This document shows, piece after piece, positions 1 through 8,600 of a stretch of DNA of 11,491 nucleotides. Origin of the DNA: Acanthaster planci (lineage: Eukaryota; Echinodermata; Asteroidea; Valvatida; Acanthasteridae). The notes under the pieces are model-generated. The model saw only the letters and a program-made list of their open reading frames with translations. It made no database searches and was not told where the DNA came from. How positions within the stretch are numbered: position 1 is the first letter of the stretch; each line of letters starts with the position of its first letter. Position numbers and translations under genes: made by a program. The DNA lies in the NCBI RefSeq assembly GCF_001949145.1, contig NW_019091364.1, forward strand, positions 3,446,181 through 3,457,671, read 5' to 3'.

Positions 1-480
1 TCTATCCCTGATGAGAAGTCTCAGGGTTTTCCATGGCTATAAGTGTGGTTCCAATGTTCATGTTATAATTAGTTAATTAATTCTTTTTATTTTTTTACTG
101 AGAATCCTTTCTTTTTCTGTTAAGTTTATTGTATATCAGTATTTACTTATTCCACTTGAACCTTGCTTTATTTTAAGAATCGTTGTTTTGTAGATATTCT
201 CTGTCATGAATTAAAGGTTCATTTGGAAAAGGAAAAGTGTTTGTTTGTTTTTATTACACAATTGTGTGTCCGGGGATACACCATGTACTTTCCTACGGAA
301 ACATGGTTTTATTACCAGATTTGAAACGGCTAGTGGAAGTTCCCCTGTTGAAATGTTGGACTTAATATCCCTTTGGAAAAAAATTCCCGAGCCATTATTC
401 TGGCATTTGTTCCAGTTAAGTTTTCCCCAGCTTGATAAGCCGCTTCTGGCATCCATGTTGGTTTTTAGTTGGGATACATA
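1..480. repeat. Duplicated spacer block A, copy 1
   Basis: Non-coding, AT-rich DNA. From about 140 to 450 it aligns by eye, in the same orientation, with about 8290-8560. Anchors shared by both copies include ATTCCACT followed by AACC (near 149 and 8299), GGAAGyTyCCCyrTTGAAATG (near 337 and 8430), and CCCCAGCTTG (near 425 and 8524). Similarity upstream of 140 is weak. It probably lies downstream (3') of a lectin gene outside the left edge, by analogy with unit 2. The open frames here (for example 245-481, plus strand) are not preserved in the second copy, so I do not call them genes. Identity looks like roughly two thirds, with small indels, which implies an old duplication. Confidence 0.7.
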
Positions 481-904
481 GAAGAGTTACACAGTAATGC
501 TCGTCTCTCTGTGTGTATATATTTCACGAACCTAACATTGTGGCGCCTTAAGCTTGGAGGGATTATGGCGACTTCCCAATACCTAAGTCAAAGTGCCGTC
601 AAACAGTTGCCATTTAAATCAGCAAGTATTCAGATGTATAGAGTGCTTTGAATTATGGAACTGCCATCTATGAATTAGAGGCAGCCTTACTAGTACATCA
701 CACATTACGAAAGCCAATTGAAATATGATCATCAACAGACGATCAGGACCAAACTGGTCGATTATTACGTTTTGGACTCAGACGGCTTTAGGACGATTTA
801 GGACTAGTGTGTTCGGGTAGAAGTGTGCTCAGAAAACATGCACTTGCTGGGCAACAGTTTAGCTTACATCCCATACAGGCGACACAGTGGTGGTTTCGAT
901 CGCA
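481..904. other. Non-coding interval, nothing recognised
   Basis: No ORF with coding character, no RNA gene and no clear repeat was seen. It has no visible counterpart next to the second copy of block A after about 8600, so it belongs to the roughly 2 kb of extra DNA in unit 1. Confidence 0.5.
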
Positions 905-1070
905 TCGTTGACTGTATCCACTTTAAACAGAAGCACCCGCTCCTCGATTGACAAGAACCATTTTGGTGGGAGGTACCTGTTTTGTTGGTAACGACACGAC
1001 GGTAACGCATGCGTTTCATAGTCGTATGTGAAGTTCCCACCAAAGGAGCCTCCGTTGCTGGTAAATGACC
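905..1070 (+). repeat. Inverted third copy of a repeat within block B
   Basis: Read on the plus strand, this segment matches the minus strand of about 4745-4925 and about 10750-10890. Shared anchors in order are CAGAAGCACCC (928-938, reverse complement at 4895-4905 and 10865-10875), a TTGGTGGG core (963-970, reverse complement in 10832-10840), TTTTGTTGGTA, GGTAACG, TGCGTTTC and, further on, TTGCTG. The order and spacing of the anchors agree over about 150 bases, which makes chance unlikely. No open frame is shared by the three copies, so it looks like a non-coding dispersed element or the result of a local inverted duplication. Boundaries are approximate and no target-site duplication was identified. 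Confidence 0.65.
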
Positions 1071-1264
1071 CCCGCTCTCGGTCCCGCTCGGGGCTGATAA
1101 TGATAGATACAGAGAATAAAACCGTTCTTTTTAGTTGTGTGGCTAGGCGTCCTCATTGACGATAAGGGCGTATTCATATATTTATGCATCAATTTTTGAC
1201 TTTAATTTTACCGGCACTGAGGTGCTTTCCAGGACATTAAACTCACGGATATGAGAAGACTTAA

Positions 1265-1609
1265 TAAGCCATTTGCGAGTTAAATTTGAATAAAATCTGG
1301 TACATTAAGTTATCTTAATGCTCATAAGCATAACAATTTGAATTCCGCAGACTAAACACACTGTTGCTATACCTCGTGATTCGGAGCAAGCTTTTTGCTT
1401 AGCGACCACCATCCTTGGAATGGACTGGTTCCTTTGTGCCCTTCTTTTCCATTGAGAATAGTGTATTGTTGCAAGGCGTCTCTTATGTAACTAAGGAAAA
1501 TCACGAGGTATAGCAACTTTGGCTTTAGTATAGAGAATTCCAATTGTTATGTTCACCTGAAGAACTCTGTCTACCAGATTTTATTGAAATTTAACTCGCA
1601 AAAGGCTTA
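1265..1609. mobile_element. Fold-back (MITE-like) element with ~115 bp arms
   Basis: The arms are 1265-1381 and 1499-1609, around a 117-base loop. Perfectly paired stretches include a 19-base pair (1363-1381 with 1499-1517), a 16-base pair (1272-1287 with 1587-1602) and a 14-base pair (1289-1302 with 1572-1585). There is also a 15-of-16 pair (1330-1345 with 1535-1550). The outer ends read TAAGCC...GGCTTA. The element encodes nothing. The structure fits a non-autonomous fold-back transposon or a miniature inverted-repeat element. No convincing target-site duplication is visible, so a local inverted duplication is an alternative. It has no counterpart in the second tandem unit. Confidence 0.75.
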
Positions 1610-1617
1610 CTGGTTTG

Positions 1618-3830
1618 TCAACACACAGCTGTCTGAATGCAAAATATATATTTAGATGTCATACGTTCAAAAAGTGTACAATTGTAATTGGTAAAGAAAA
1701 ACTCCCGTCTCAGCTGAACTATACTGAGAAGCAAATTATAGGAAATAATATGCATGCCATTTGAAACCAGGGTAGGTAGTATTAAAGACTGTTGGTTTTC
1801 CCCCTTTTTGAATTCTGATTTAGCATGCAGCTAAGTGTTAACTGGTTCAAACAGCAAGAGAGGCGAGGCAGCATTATTTCAAATGAAATAAGCCTGTTTA
1901 CCCCACATTCAAACTACGATAGACTTTTTTTCATCCTTCCTAATTTCACCTTTAAAACACCCCCCAAACAAATATGGTCACCTCGTCAAAAGACGGTAGG
2001 TCGTGCAGCAGGAAGTAGCCCTAAGATATTTGAGTGGGGCTAATCCATTTTCCAGCCACCTGCAGCGTCTTGGTATAATTTTCCCTTAATGGTGAACCGT
2101 CCAGCCTTCAAATGTAGCAGGTGAAGTGCTCAGGTACATGGAAAGTGGTCACATCTGTTGGCTATCTGGCTGTGCACGAATTAAAATGAATTTTTGAAAG
2201 CACCTTTGGGAATTTAATAATGAGTTTGTCATGCAAATTGTATGAACACAACTGACATGTATACATCTCCGAAGCTCTGTTTCTAAGCAACAGCTTTAGG
2301 AAATCATTTGAGCGTTGTAAAACCTATTTGAACACATTATTGCGGCCACCGTCAAACACATGATAAATTATTGCCTAGCAACCTCGTAACCTAGGAATCT
2401 TACAACCAGATCACCCAATTCATTTTAACACTCAATTGTCAAGCACACTGTATATGTATCCATAATCGTGAGGCAAACCCCTAGGCAGTTTTAAATTGTA
2501 GGTGCTGCCATCTCATTTTCTTCTCAAAAAACATCAGGCTGAACCAGTCACACCAATAAGTGACACTGCTGCAGCTAGGGCTGAGGCGTAGTTTTTCCCC
2601 TGTTTTGAATTCCGGTTTTATTTTGCCCAAACTCCAGTCCGCTAACAAAGAAAGCTTTACAAAACTGGTAAATACAATTGCAGCTTGTAACACAAAAAGA
2701 CCAACTTGAATCATGATCACAGTCATCGGTGTCATAAAAAACGACATGATTGTGGAAAACAGTATTTTATTTCACGTTTTTGAAAATACAGCTGGAAAAA
2801 AACGTGGAATTTTATCAACCCACAAACCGTAACGTGGGGAATCACAGATGAATCTATCGATTGCAGTAAAAATGCCCGCATTTGCAACCTTACAAATATT
2901 AACTCCATCGCGCATCTTTTAAATAATTTTTCATCATTTTCACCGGCGTAAAAATACACACTTGGGAAGGAGATAACAACTGCTGTCAAGGGCGGATCGA
3001 CAACCAAATATTTCCGAGGGGAGCCAAAATGTGTAATACAAAGCAAAACTGTTGAATTCTTATAATGTATTATCTTTTATGACCTTTCTTGGCGTTGAGG
3101 CCACATTTTGGTAGTTTGACACTTCTTCATGAAGAAAGAACGATGAGACAGACCAGACATCGCCGTTCTCGTTCCCTTTTCGAACTCAAAATACCTAATT
3201 TGTACCTAACTTGTTTTGCTGGAATCAATACCACATGTATAATTTGAACAGTCACAATAACACTCCTTGTACACCAGAAGAAATATTTATATGAAATTTA
3301 TTCAGTAACTATGAACATGCATTGTGTATAGCATATCAGGGCAAACAAGAGTTTGTAGTTGATGTAAAGTTCGTTTTAATTTCCATTTAATGTAGAGTAT
3401 TCCTGCTGTAGTGGTACATTTACACTTGTCAGCAAAGAGGAATTTTACACGTGATTGAGACATTAAATTTCAAAGGGTGTAATGAAATCGGATAAAAGAA
3501 TTTGTGAATTGTCAGATAACTATTTTGTAAATGTATCATTCGAATGAAATGTCACAATACCAGTGATAATTTTAACATCACCGCATTTTTAGATGCACGT
3601 TATCTTGCATTACCTGCCATTTAGAGGTGCCGGTGCATTTAATTTCTGCTTATCAGGCTCACAAATCTGATCCTTACCGAAACCATATCAGCTCCCTTGG
3701 AAGTCTACAGCCCAACGCTGCCATTTCAGGCACAAAATTCAAGAACTAAACATAGTAGCAATCTCTGCCCTCGTTGGTGCCCGTTTATTCATGGGTAAAG
3801 AGTCAATTCATAGGAGAAAAGTGACGCCCA
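1618..3830. other. Long non-coding interval
   Basis: About 2.2 kb without a supportable gene. Several open frames exist, including minus-strand frames of 88 and 104 codons at 2481-3046. Their composition follows the AT-rich background, they show no domain, and no splice structure links them. A short direct similarity (1795-1822 and 2591-2618, both containing a CCCC run followed by TTTTGAATTC) is too short to define an element. A perfect 14-base palindrome centred on CATG occurs at 3123-3136. Nothing here has a visible counterpart in the second unit. Confidence 0.5.
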
Positions 3831-3841
3831 AGATCAAAAAT

Positions 3842-3912
3842 ATTAAGCCGGCAGCTGGGTTCGAGCCTCCGACTCTGTGACCGAGAGACTACAAACATTA
3901 ACCACTGCAAAA
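3842..3912 (-). mobile_element. tRNA-derived SINE head (decayed)
   Basis: Read on the minus strand, this contains GCAGTGGTTAATG, resembling a tRNA A box (the D-arm type GTGGTTAA motif). About 40 bases later comes GGCTCGAACCC, close to the Pol III B box GGTTCRANNCC, in a context (CACAGAGTCGGAGGCTCGAA) typical of a tRNA anticodon/T arm. The acceptor stem does not pair, so it is not a functional tRNA gene. The A-box half is recognisable in the second unit (minus strand of about 9960-9985, GTAGTGGTTAAGG), but its B box is lost there. The element therefore probably predates the tandem duplication. The 3' body and tail of the SINE cannot be delimited. Confidence 0.5.
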
Positions 3913-5290
3913 AATGTTGCCCGGTAATTGTGAAAAAAAATGCCAACCGTGTCAATTTGTCCTCTACATATGAAAGATTCAAATGTTCATTAGTTACAAA
4001 GCAATTCACCTAAAAAATCGTGGTTTCCCGTTGAAGTTGACCTTCAACACACATCTGTCTCCAGCTTACTTGCATGATAAACAGCAATTGCACACTTACA
4101 GTTTCGCGCTTGAATTTTTTTAGACAGAAAGATTCTGTGCAAAAACCTTTTGGTTCAACGCGACCGTCCAGTGTCATCTCACTTAAACTGGTCTGGCGTT
4201 ATTGTCCTTAACCTTCTGTAAGGTTTCACATCCCATACTCAAGAAACCATGAAAGACACATGCACATGTACCTGTTAACAAATACAAACACTGTCTTATA
4301 TGTCATACGGACAATAACACGCCATGTGCATAAAGCAGTTGGGGTTTCATTGTAAGCATTAGATTGTGAACTGTTTCAATGGTAATATGATAGGTGAACA
4401 AGGAACACGACCGTTAATTTTGAAACACTTTAGTTTTATTGCCTACATGTAGACTACATGTATCCGGGCTGATCAAAAGTCTTCCCTCGTCTGTCTAAAA
4501 AGCACAGACATGTTTGTAGAAAATTCCAAAGTGGCGTTTGGTACACCTGCAAAAAGAGTTCAAACTGGTCGCGCATGCTCAGCTCAGCCACATCTTTTTC
4601 CCTGCACGGAATGCACTCTTAAAACATACCCCACTCCCCAAAGAGTAGCATGAAAAACAAGGGGAAACAATGACCAGGCTGTTTACAAAGTGACCATTTT
4701 TTCAAGTTTATATCACATACAAACCAGGGGTAAGAAACTTTCCATCAGTAATACGCAGCGTTTGAATTGTATTGACTCACCCAATTGCTGGTTCAAGAAC
4801 GCCTATGAAATGCACGCGTTTCAAGGTCACGTCTCTTCCAACAAAATCTACGTTTGAAAATGAACACCAACATGTCTCTTTTCTACCGATGAAGGGGTGC
4901 TTCTGCTAAAGGCGAATAAGCCCATCCTGTGGCCTGACCCCTCACAAGATAATGTAAGCAATTAACGTACCCCACAACACGTTCAATATGCATGTACATA
5001 ATTAAAGCTTTAAAAATTGCATTACTCTCAGAATAGTAAGAGCTAACTTGTGGCTAACACATGTAAAGACAATGGTACTTAATGAGTACAATGAATAATT
5101 GTACATTTTAATTAAATGTGTATAATTGAATACAATCTAGGTACACACAAGCATAGATTTTTAATAGTGATACAATAACTTCTTTGCTTAGATATGGTTA
5201 TTTGATCACATCAATCAATCACACAGTCGATCAGTTTATCAAATCTACTCCACGCAGGCATTTAATCAGTGAAAAAGCCAGGACACTAGG
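3880..5290. repeat. Duplicated spacer block B, copy 1
   Basis: This aligns in the same orientation with about 9950-11305 over its whole length, with modest indels. Anchors are TGTTCATTAGTTAC (3984 and 10064), CTGATCA followed by AAATTCCAA, GGTGGCGTT or its one-base variant (4532 and 10615), GCGCATGCYCAGCTC (4571 and 10666), GGGTGCTTCTGCT (4895 and 10865), the 18-base identity AATTAAAGCTTTAAAAAT (5000-5017 and 11003-11020), and TATCAAATCTACTCCA near 5240 and 11264. It is 3' of the intact lectin gene. No reading frame is conserved between copies, so this is duplicated non-coding DNA. After about 5290 homology breaks: the second copy jumps directly to sequence homologous to the lectin CDS at about 6524. 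Confidence 0.8.
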
Positions 5291-5523
5291 GATATTGAGA
5301 GGAGAATGGACTTTATGCACCAGAGATCCCTCATCGTTGATGAAGAGAGGTATTGGCCGACACGTTATTTAACGCCATTGCCGTCAGCGCCAGACTAAAC
5401 ACAAAAACGCAATAAACTGCATAGACATCTCATTTTCAACCTATATATTTCATGATATACTTTCACATTCACAACTGCTATGAGCTGAACAGGCCACATT
5501 ACGTAATTACACAACATGGGTGG

Positions 5524-5700
5524 GTTCGAGCGTGCTACTCGTGTTAAAACGAGTACGAGCGCTCGAACGGCAGGAGGTTGACCAGCGGGTCACTGCGAAT
5601 AATTATGATACTGTCAGTATGCTCATGGTTCGAGTGTAATGCGCAGACACCATTTTTATGCAAATGCACTCGTAAGTCAACACGAGCAGCGTGCGTGAAC
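5524..5700. repeat. Nested hairpin cluster with GTTCGAG arms
   Basis: A strong imperfect hairpin spans 5524-5568. GTTCGAGCG and TACTCGT on the left pair with ACGAGTA and CGCTCGAAC on the right, around a roughly 6-base loop and a small internal bulge. The left arm (5524-5545) can alternatively pair with 5679-5700 (17 of 22 positions). A further hairpin lies between them (5628-5645 with 5659-5672). The interval has no coding evidence. It could be a small fold-back element or decayed tRNA-like ends (GGTTCGAG resembles a Pol III B box). It lies in the roughly 1.2 kb that unit 1 has and unit 2 lacks. Confidence 0.55.
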
Positions 5701-6316
5701 GCAAACGTCCTTCGGCTTTGAATCACGCTCATACTTGTAATTAACACGTTCTACAACTGCTGCGTTTTGCTCACGGTTTACAAATAAATACCATGTCTAA
5801 GTTAATTAAAATTAAGATGTGCATTGCACAGGTGCCTAAAGCTGCAGAGAACAGCTTCGGATGCATCCGGATAATTTTATCCAGCTTTCACTAGTCTCAT
5901 GGTTACAAAAATTGAATGGCACCGGCGTGTTAACTATACTCGTATTCAGTGGTAGATAGTACTCGCAGGTATAACACAGAAATCCTCCGGCTATAATCTT
6001 CTTCGCTGGGAAGAAACAGACTTTGCAGAACTGTAATTTGTGGTTGTGATTGCTTGATAAATAGCTTTGTAACAGAACACGGGAAATGATCCAATTCGGT
6101 CTTCCTCGTGCCGAGTATGAGGCTATTCGAGAACAGCTACGCATGCGCGTGATAGTCTGTCCTGTCAACGCAGTTATACTCTGACTCATACGCTTTGTTC
6201 CAGAAAAGCCTTTCCCTTTTTGGAATAACAAACTGGCTCATTCTTACAGACGTACGACATCATTGGTTTTCACTTTAACGAATGACAGGGTTCTATGGTG
6301 GCCCAGTAACACTATC
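5701..6316. other. 3' flank of the lectin gene, no gene called
   Basis: This is immediately downstream of the lectin stop codon on the minus strand, so it should hold the 3' UTR if the gene is single-exon. No canonical minus-strand AATAAA (TTTATT on the plus strand) was found close to the stop. A 131-codon minus-strand open frame (5836-6231) covers much of it. Its first ATG is at 6189, it has no signal peptide, no recognisable domain and no counterpart in unit 2. I regard it as most likely fortuitous. Confidence 0.4.
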
Positions 6317-7063
6317 TTATTTTTTCTCGGTGGAATAATGAACAGTGATATTCCAAGATTCAACCTTCATGGCATCCACTTTTAAGTCGCTGGATAGCAC
6401 CGAATAGCCAGCCGTCTGGTTACACGGGTCCGAGTCTGCGGTGATACTGTATCGGGACCCCCCAGCATGCATTGCCACTATGACGAGATGCTTATATTGC
6501 ATGACGCTGAGAAGCTTGGTCGCAAGACAATTTTGGCCGTTACCAGCCAAAGTATTGCACAAATTTGGGAGTGCCGCAGGTTGTCGCAAGGGCTTTTCAC
6601 ATATGACCCACTTGATGTCCTGACAATTCAGTACGCCCCACTGGCCAGATGAATCAGCCCATCCTGTTGCAGAAATCACAGGGCATACTTTTCCAGGCTG
6701 ACGGGTACTCTCCTGGGTGCTTGGTGACCAATTTCGATACTGAGTATCGATACCGGCACCCCCGTCCTCCGCACAGCCCCATTCAAAAGGGTAGCTTCGC
6801 GAGCAGCCAATCCACATGCCATTAATTGGACTGAGTTCTTGATACAAGTCCCAGATAAAGTCATTCTCGGCCTTGGAGGCAGGCACAACTAAGTGTGCAC
6901 CATAGTTCTCACAGAGCCTGGTGGCGCTGTGGTAGTTTAGTTCGCCTGTTTGATCAGGGTTCACTCGGTAAAGGGACTGGCCCCACAATACCCATCCACT
7001 GTCTGCTACGCTCACTGTCAGGCACAGAGCAAGGAACGCAGCCGCGAACGGTGCCAACATCAT
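6317..7063 (-). CDS. Secreted C-type lectin-like domain protein
   Basis: A 248-residue single open frame. ATG 7063-7061 is chosen because a signal peptide follows at once: residues 1-20, core APFAAAFLALCLTVSV, cleavage predicted after SVA. The frame continues upstream only to a TTG. A C-type lectin-like domain spans about 24-158: WVLWG, YRV, LCENYGAHLVV with first cysteine C51, the WIG motif at 84-86, C127, C147, and WVICEKP ending at C155. By family rule C51-C155 and C127-C147 form the conserved disulfides; C87 and C97 are likely an extra pair. The family calcium/sugar motifs are absent: no EPN or QPD before C127, and W-G-V-L-N-C where WND is expected. Classical calcium-dependent sugar binding is therefore doubtful. 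The 90-residue tail (159-248) holds three cysteines and sequons NQT (215) and NIT (238). It has no membrane anchor. The product is probably extracellular, its ligand unknown. No intron is evident, but further exons cannot be excluded. Confidence 0.85.
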   Translation of the reverse strand: MMLAPFAAAFLALCLTVSVADSGWVLWGQSLYRVNPDQTGELNYHSATRLCENYGAHLVVPASKAENDFIWDLYQELSPINGMWIGCSRSYPFEWGCAEDGGAGIDTQYRNWSPSTQESTRQPGKVCPVISATGWADSSGQWGVLNCQDIKWVICEKPLRQPAALPNLCNTLAGNGQNCLATKLLSVMQYKHLVIVAMHAGGSRYSITADSDPCNQTAGYSVLSSDLKVDAMKVESWNITVHYSTEKK

Positions 7064-7623
7064 CGCTGCTCTACTTACCAATGATGTATCGTCAGGAGTT
7101 TGGAATGGTTACGATTCTTCTATAGTGTAGATGGTTTTCTTCAGTGTCGTGGCAGATTATCCCTGGAGTATTCAGCTGAAGATTTATGTCGCTGTTGACA
7201 GCAGTGGTTATGGAACAGGCCGTTGCACTTCCATAAAACCAGTTAAGGAGGGAAAATTTCAACATAAGACATCTGCTGTTGCGTCTTGATGTTTGGGGAA
7301 CTGCGCCACATCAACTCCGAATACCAGTACCATTTGTAATTCAGATCGTAGGAAAGAATCTGCCTTACTTGCTTTTTGAGAGATGAAGTTGCCGCAGTGG
7401 CACTGTCTGAGCAAAATTATTTGCTGCTTTCCTACAATTTTTTTTGACGAGGGCTACGCCAAAACAACACTTTTTCGACAAACGGCCGTCAAAAGTACGA
7501 GCAAGCACTGAGGGGAATTTCCAGTAAGATAGAGACGTATAGAGCGCCGAAGTGAATCGTCACACGGATCGCCGAGTGAACCAACGCCCAACCGTACTCC
7601 AGTCGTTTGTACGACACTGCTGG
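7064..7623. other. 5' flank of the lectin gene
   Basis: This is the interval between the lectin ATG and the divergent plus-strand TATA box, about 560 bases, presumably holding lectin promoter sequence. The only TATA-like element near the lectin start is CTATAGAA on the minus strand (7125-7118), about 55 bases before the ATG. It is weak. A donor-like GGTAAGT sits on the minus strand at 7079-7073, directly 5' of the ATG, with no good acceptor after it. No gene is supported inside the interval. Confidence 0.35.
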
Positions 7624-7638
7624 TATAAAATGACGTCA
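7624..7638 (+). promoter_or_regulatory. TATA box abutting a consensus CRE palindrome
   Basis: TATAAAA at 7624-7630 is followed without a gap by the perfect 8-base palindrome TGACGTCA (7631-7638), the consensus site for CREB/ATF-type bZIP factors. The TATA box is oriented for plus-strand transcription. A start site about 30 bases downstream would fall near 7655, some 30 bases before the ATG of the small ORF at 7686. The element is about 560 bases upstream of the lectin ATG and divergent from it, so it could drive a neighbouring gene, or the palindrome could also act on the lectin promoter. Both motifs are seen directly; promoter activity is inferred. Confidence 0.4.
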
Positions 7639-7685
7639 CACTTCACACTACGAACATCTAACAAAAGAAACACAGTGCACTAACA

Positions 7686-7832
7686 ATGAACACCCATTGT
7701 TATTTCACCCTGCTTTTTGTGTTACATACTCATAGTGTCACTACTCTACATGGCACAGATTTGCTGGTTTGGGATTGGTGGGGCCTGCGAAAGTTAATTA
7801 TAAATAATATTCACGTGAATGGATTACAATGA
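7686..7832 (+). CDS. Small ORF with signal-like N-terminus (hypothetical)
   Basis: A 48-codon frame begins at AACAATGA, an acceptable animal start context, 62 bases from the start of the TATA box. The N-terminus MNTHCYFTLLFVLHTHSVTT has a hydrophobic core (YFTLLFVL) that could serve as a signal sequence. The remainder is rich in tryptophan (three W near residues 29-32) and matches no family I recognise. Its first bases overlap an 8-base-pair hairpin (7681-7688 with 7695-7702). It may be a complete micropeptide, the first exon of a spliced plus-strand gene, or chance. No strong splice donor lies within the frame, and a GGTACGTG donor-like site occurs only after the stop codon (near 7859). Confidence 0.2.
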   Translation: MNTHCYFTLLFVLHTHSVTTLHGTDLLVWDWWGLRKLIINNIHVNGLQ

Positions 7833-8289
7833 AAGGATTGGGAGCCGTTCCAGTGATTGGTACGTGCAAGCCTAGCAAGCATTAACCTGTTTGTGTCAAG
7901 TTAAGCTAGTCAGGCGAATACCCTCTTACCATATGAAGCAAGATATGAGGCGGAGAGGACCCCCTGCTTTGTGTTGGTCATTGTTTCACTGGAACCGGAG
8001 GAATTCTTTTCAGACATTTGGGGTATGTGTTAATTAAGTAGCAATAGTCTAAAGTGTGTATAGCGATTGGACATGTTGGGGGTACTCCTTGGTCTCATTT
8101 CCTACTGAATATATCTCATACAGCCAAAGTGATCCATGGCTACAGAAGTAATTACCTGCAACATTGGCCACTGCACCTCATCGTAAAAAAGTTGACCATG
8201 CAAAACTACAGCCTTTCACTTTTGCTGACTATTGTTTAACTTACTTCATCATTATTTACTGTACATGTACATTTGTGCTTTCTCGAGGG
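7833..8289. other. Non-coding interval between units 1 and 2
   Basis: No gene, RNA or repeat is supported. The right part (about 8110-8290) shows weak similarity to positions 30-140 (for example CCATGGCTA near 32 and 8134, and TATTTACT near 141 and 8253), so duplicated block A may begin here. The left boundary of the tandem unit probably falls within this interval. Confidence 0.35.
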
Positions 8290-8600
8290 CGCTACTCAAT
8301 TCCACTGTAACCATGATACTTCGCTTTTTTAATTACACGACAGTGTGGGTACACACCACGCACATATTTTCCTATGGGAAAATAGTTTTATTGGCAGTCT
8401 TAAAATGCGATTAGTGTTTACCGCTACTGGAAGCTTCCCTATTGAAATGTGGGACTTCCCTTTGAAAAAATTAACCCACTACAAGCCACATTCAGTTATA
8501 ATAGCCTTTGTTCAAGTCGAGTTCCCCAGCTTGCTATGTAAACCATATTCGCTGCCGCCTATTTGAATACTTACACATTAAGTTGGACTTGATATTTTAC
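8290..8600. repeat. Duplicated spacer block A, copy 2
   Basis: The direct-orientation partner of about 140-480. The order of shared anchors is preserved: ATTCCACT, the ATTACACxA/TGTG stretch followed by CACCA and TTTTCCTA, GTTTTATT, GGAAGCTTCCC, TTGAAATG, CCTTTGxAAAAA, TTTGTTC and CCCCAGCTTG. Reading frames differ between the copies. Homology fades after about 8600. Confidence 0.7.

Noticed and set aside
1461-1490. Similarity of the fold-back loop (GTTGCAAGGCGTC region) to the lectin relic near 11360
   Set aside because: Only about 25 bases agree and similarity does not extend either side. It could be a lectin fragment captured by the element but is too short to claim.
1795-2618. Short direct repeat (CCCC run plus TTTTGAATTC) at 1795-1822 and 2591-2618
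   Set aside because: It is about 28 bases of low-complexity sequence with no extension on either side.
2481-3046. Two minus-strand frames (88 and 104 codons), one with a hydrophobic N-terminal stretch
   Set aside because: AT-rich sequence naturally yields hydrophobic codons. There is no domain, no splice link, and no support from codon use.
3123-3136. Palindrome TTCTTCATGAAGAA as a heat-shock element
   Set aside because: Triplet spacing does not match the alternating nGAAn consensus beyond one inverted pair, and no gene start is nearby.
4195-4323. Inverted repeat GGCG-TTATTGTCC / GGACAATAACACGCC flanking about 100 bases
   Set aside because: Arms are only about 13 bases with a bulge and are not seen in the second unit. 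It is not enough to define an element.
5836-6231. 131-codon minus-strand open frame downstream of the lectin
   Set aside because: Its first ATG is at 6189. There is no signal peptide, domain or conserved counterpart, and it lies in the likely 3' UTR/flank. Chance is the simpler explanation.
6441-7125. Plus-strand and alternate minus-strand frames overlapping the lectin CDS
   Set aside because: They are shadows of the lectin reading frame with no independent support.
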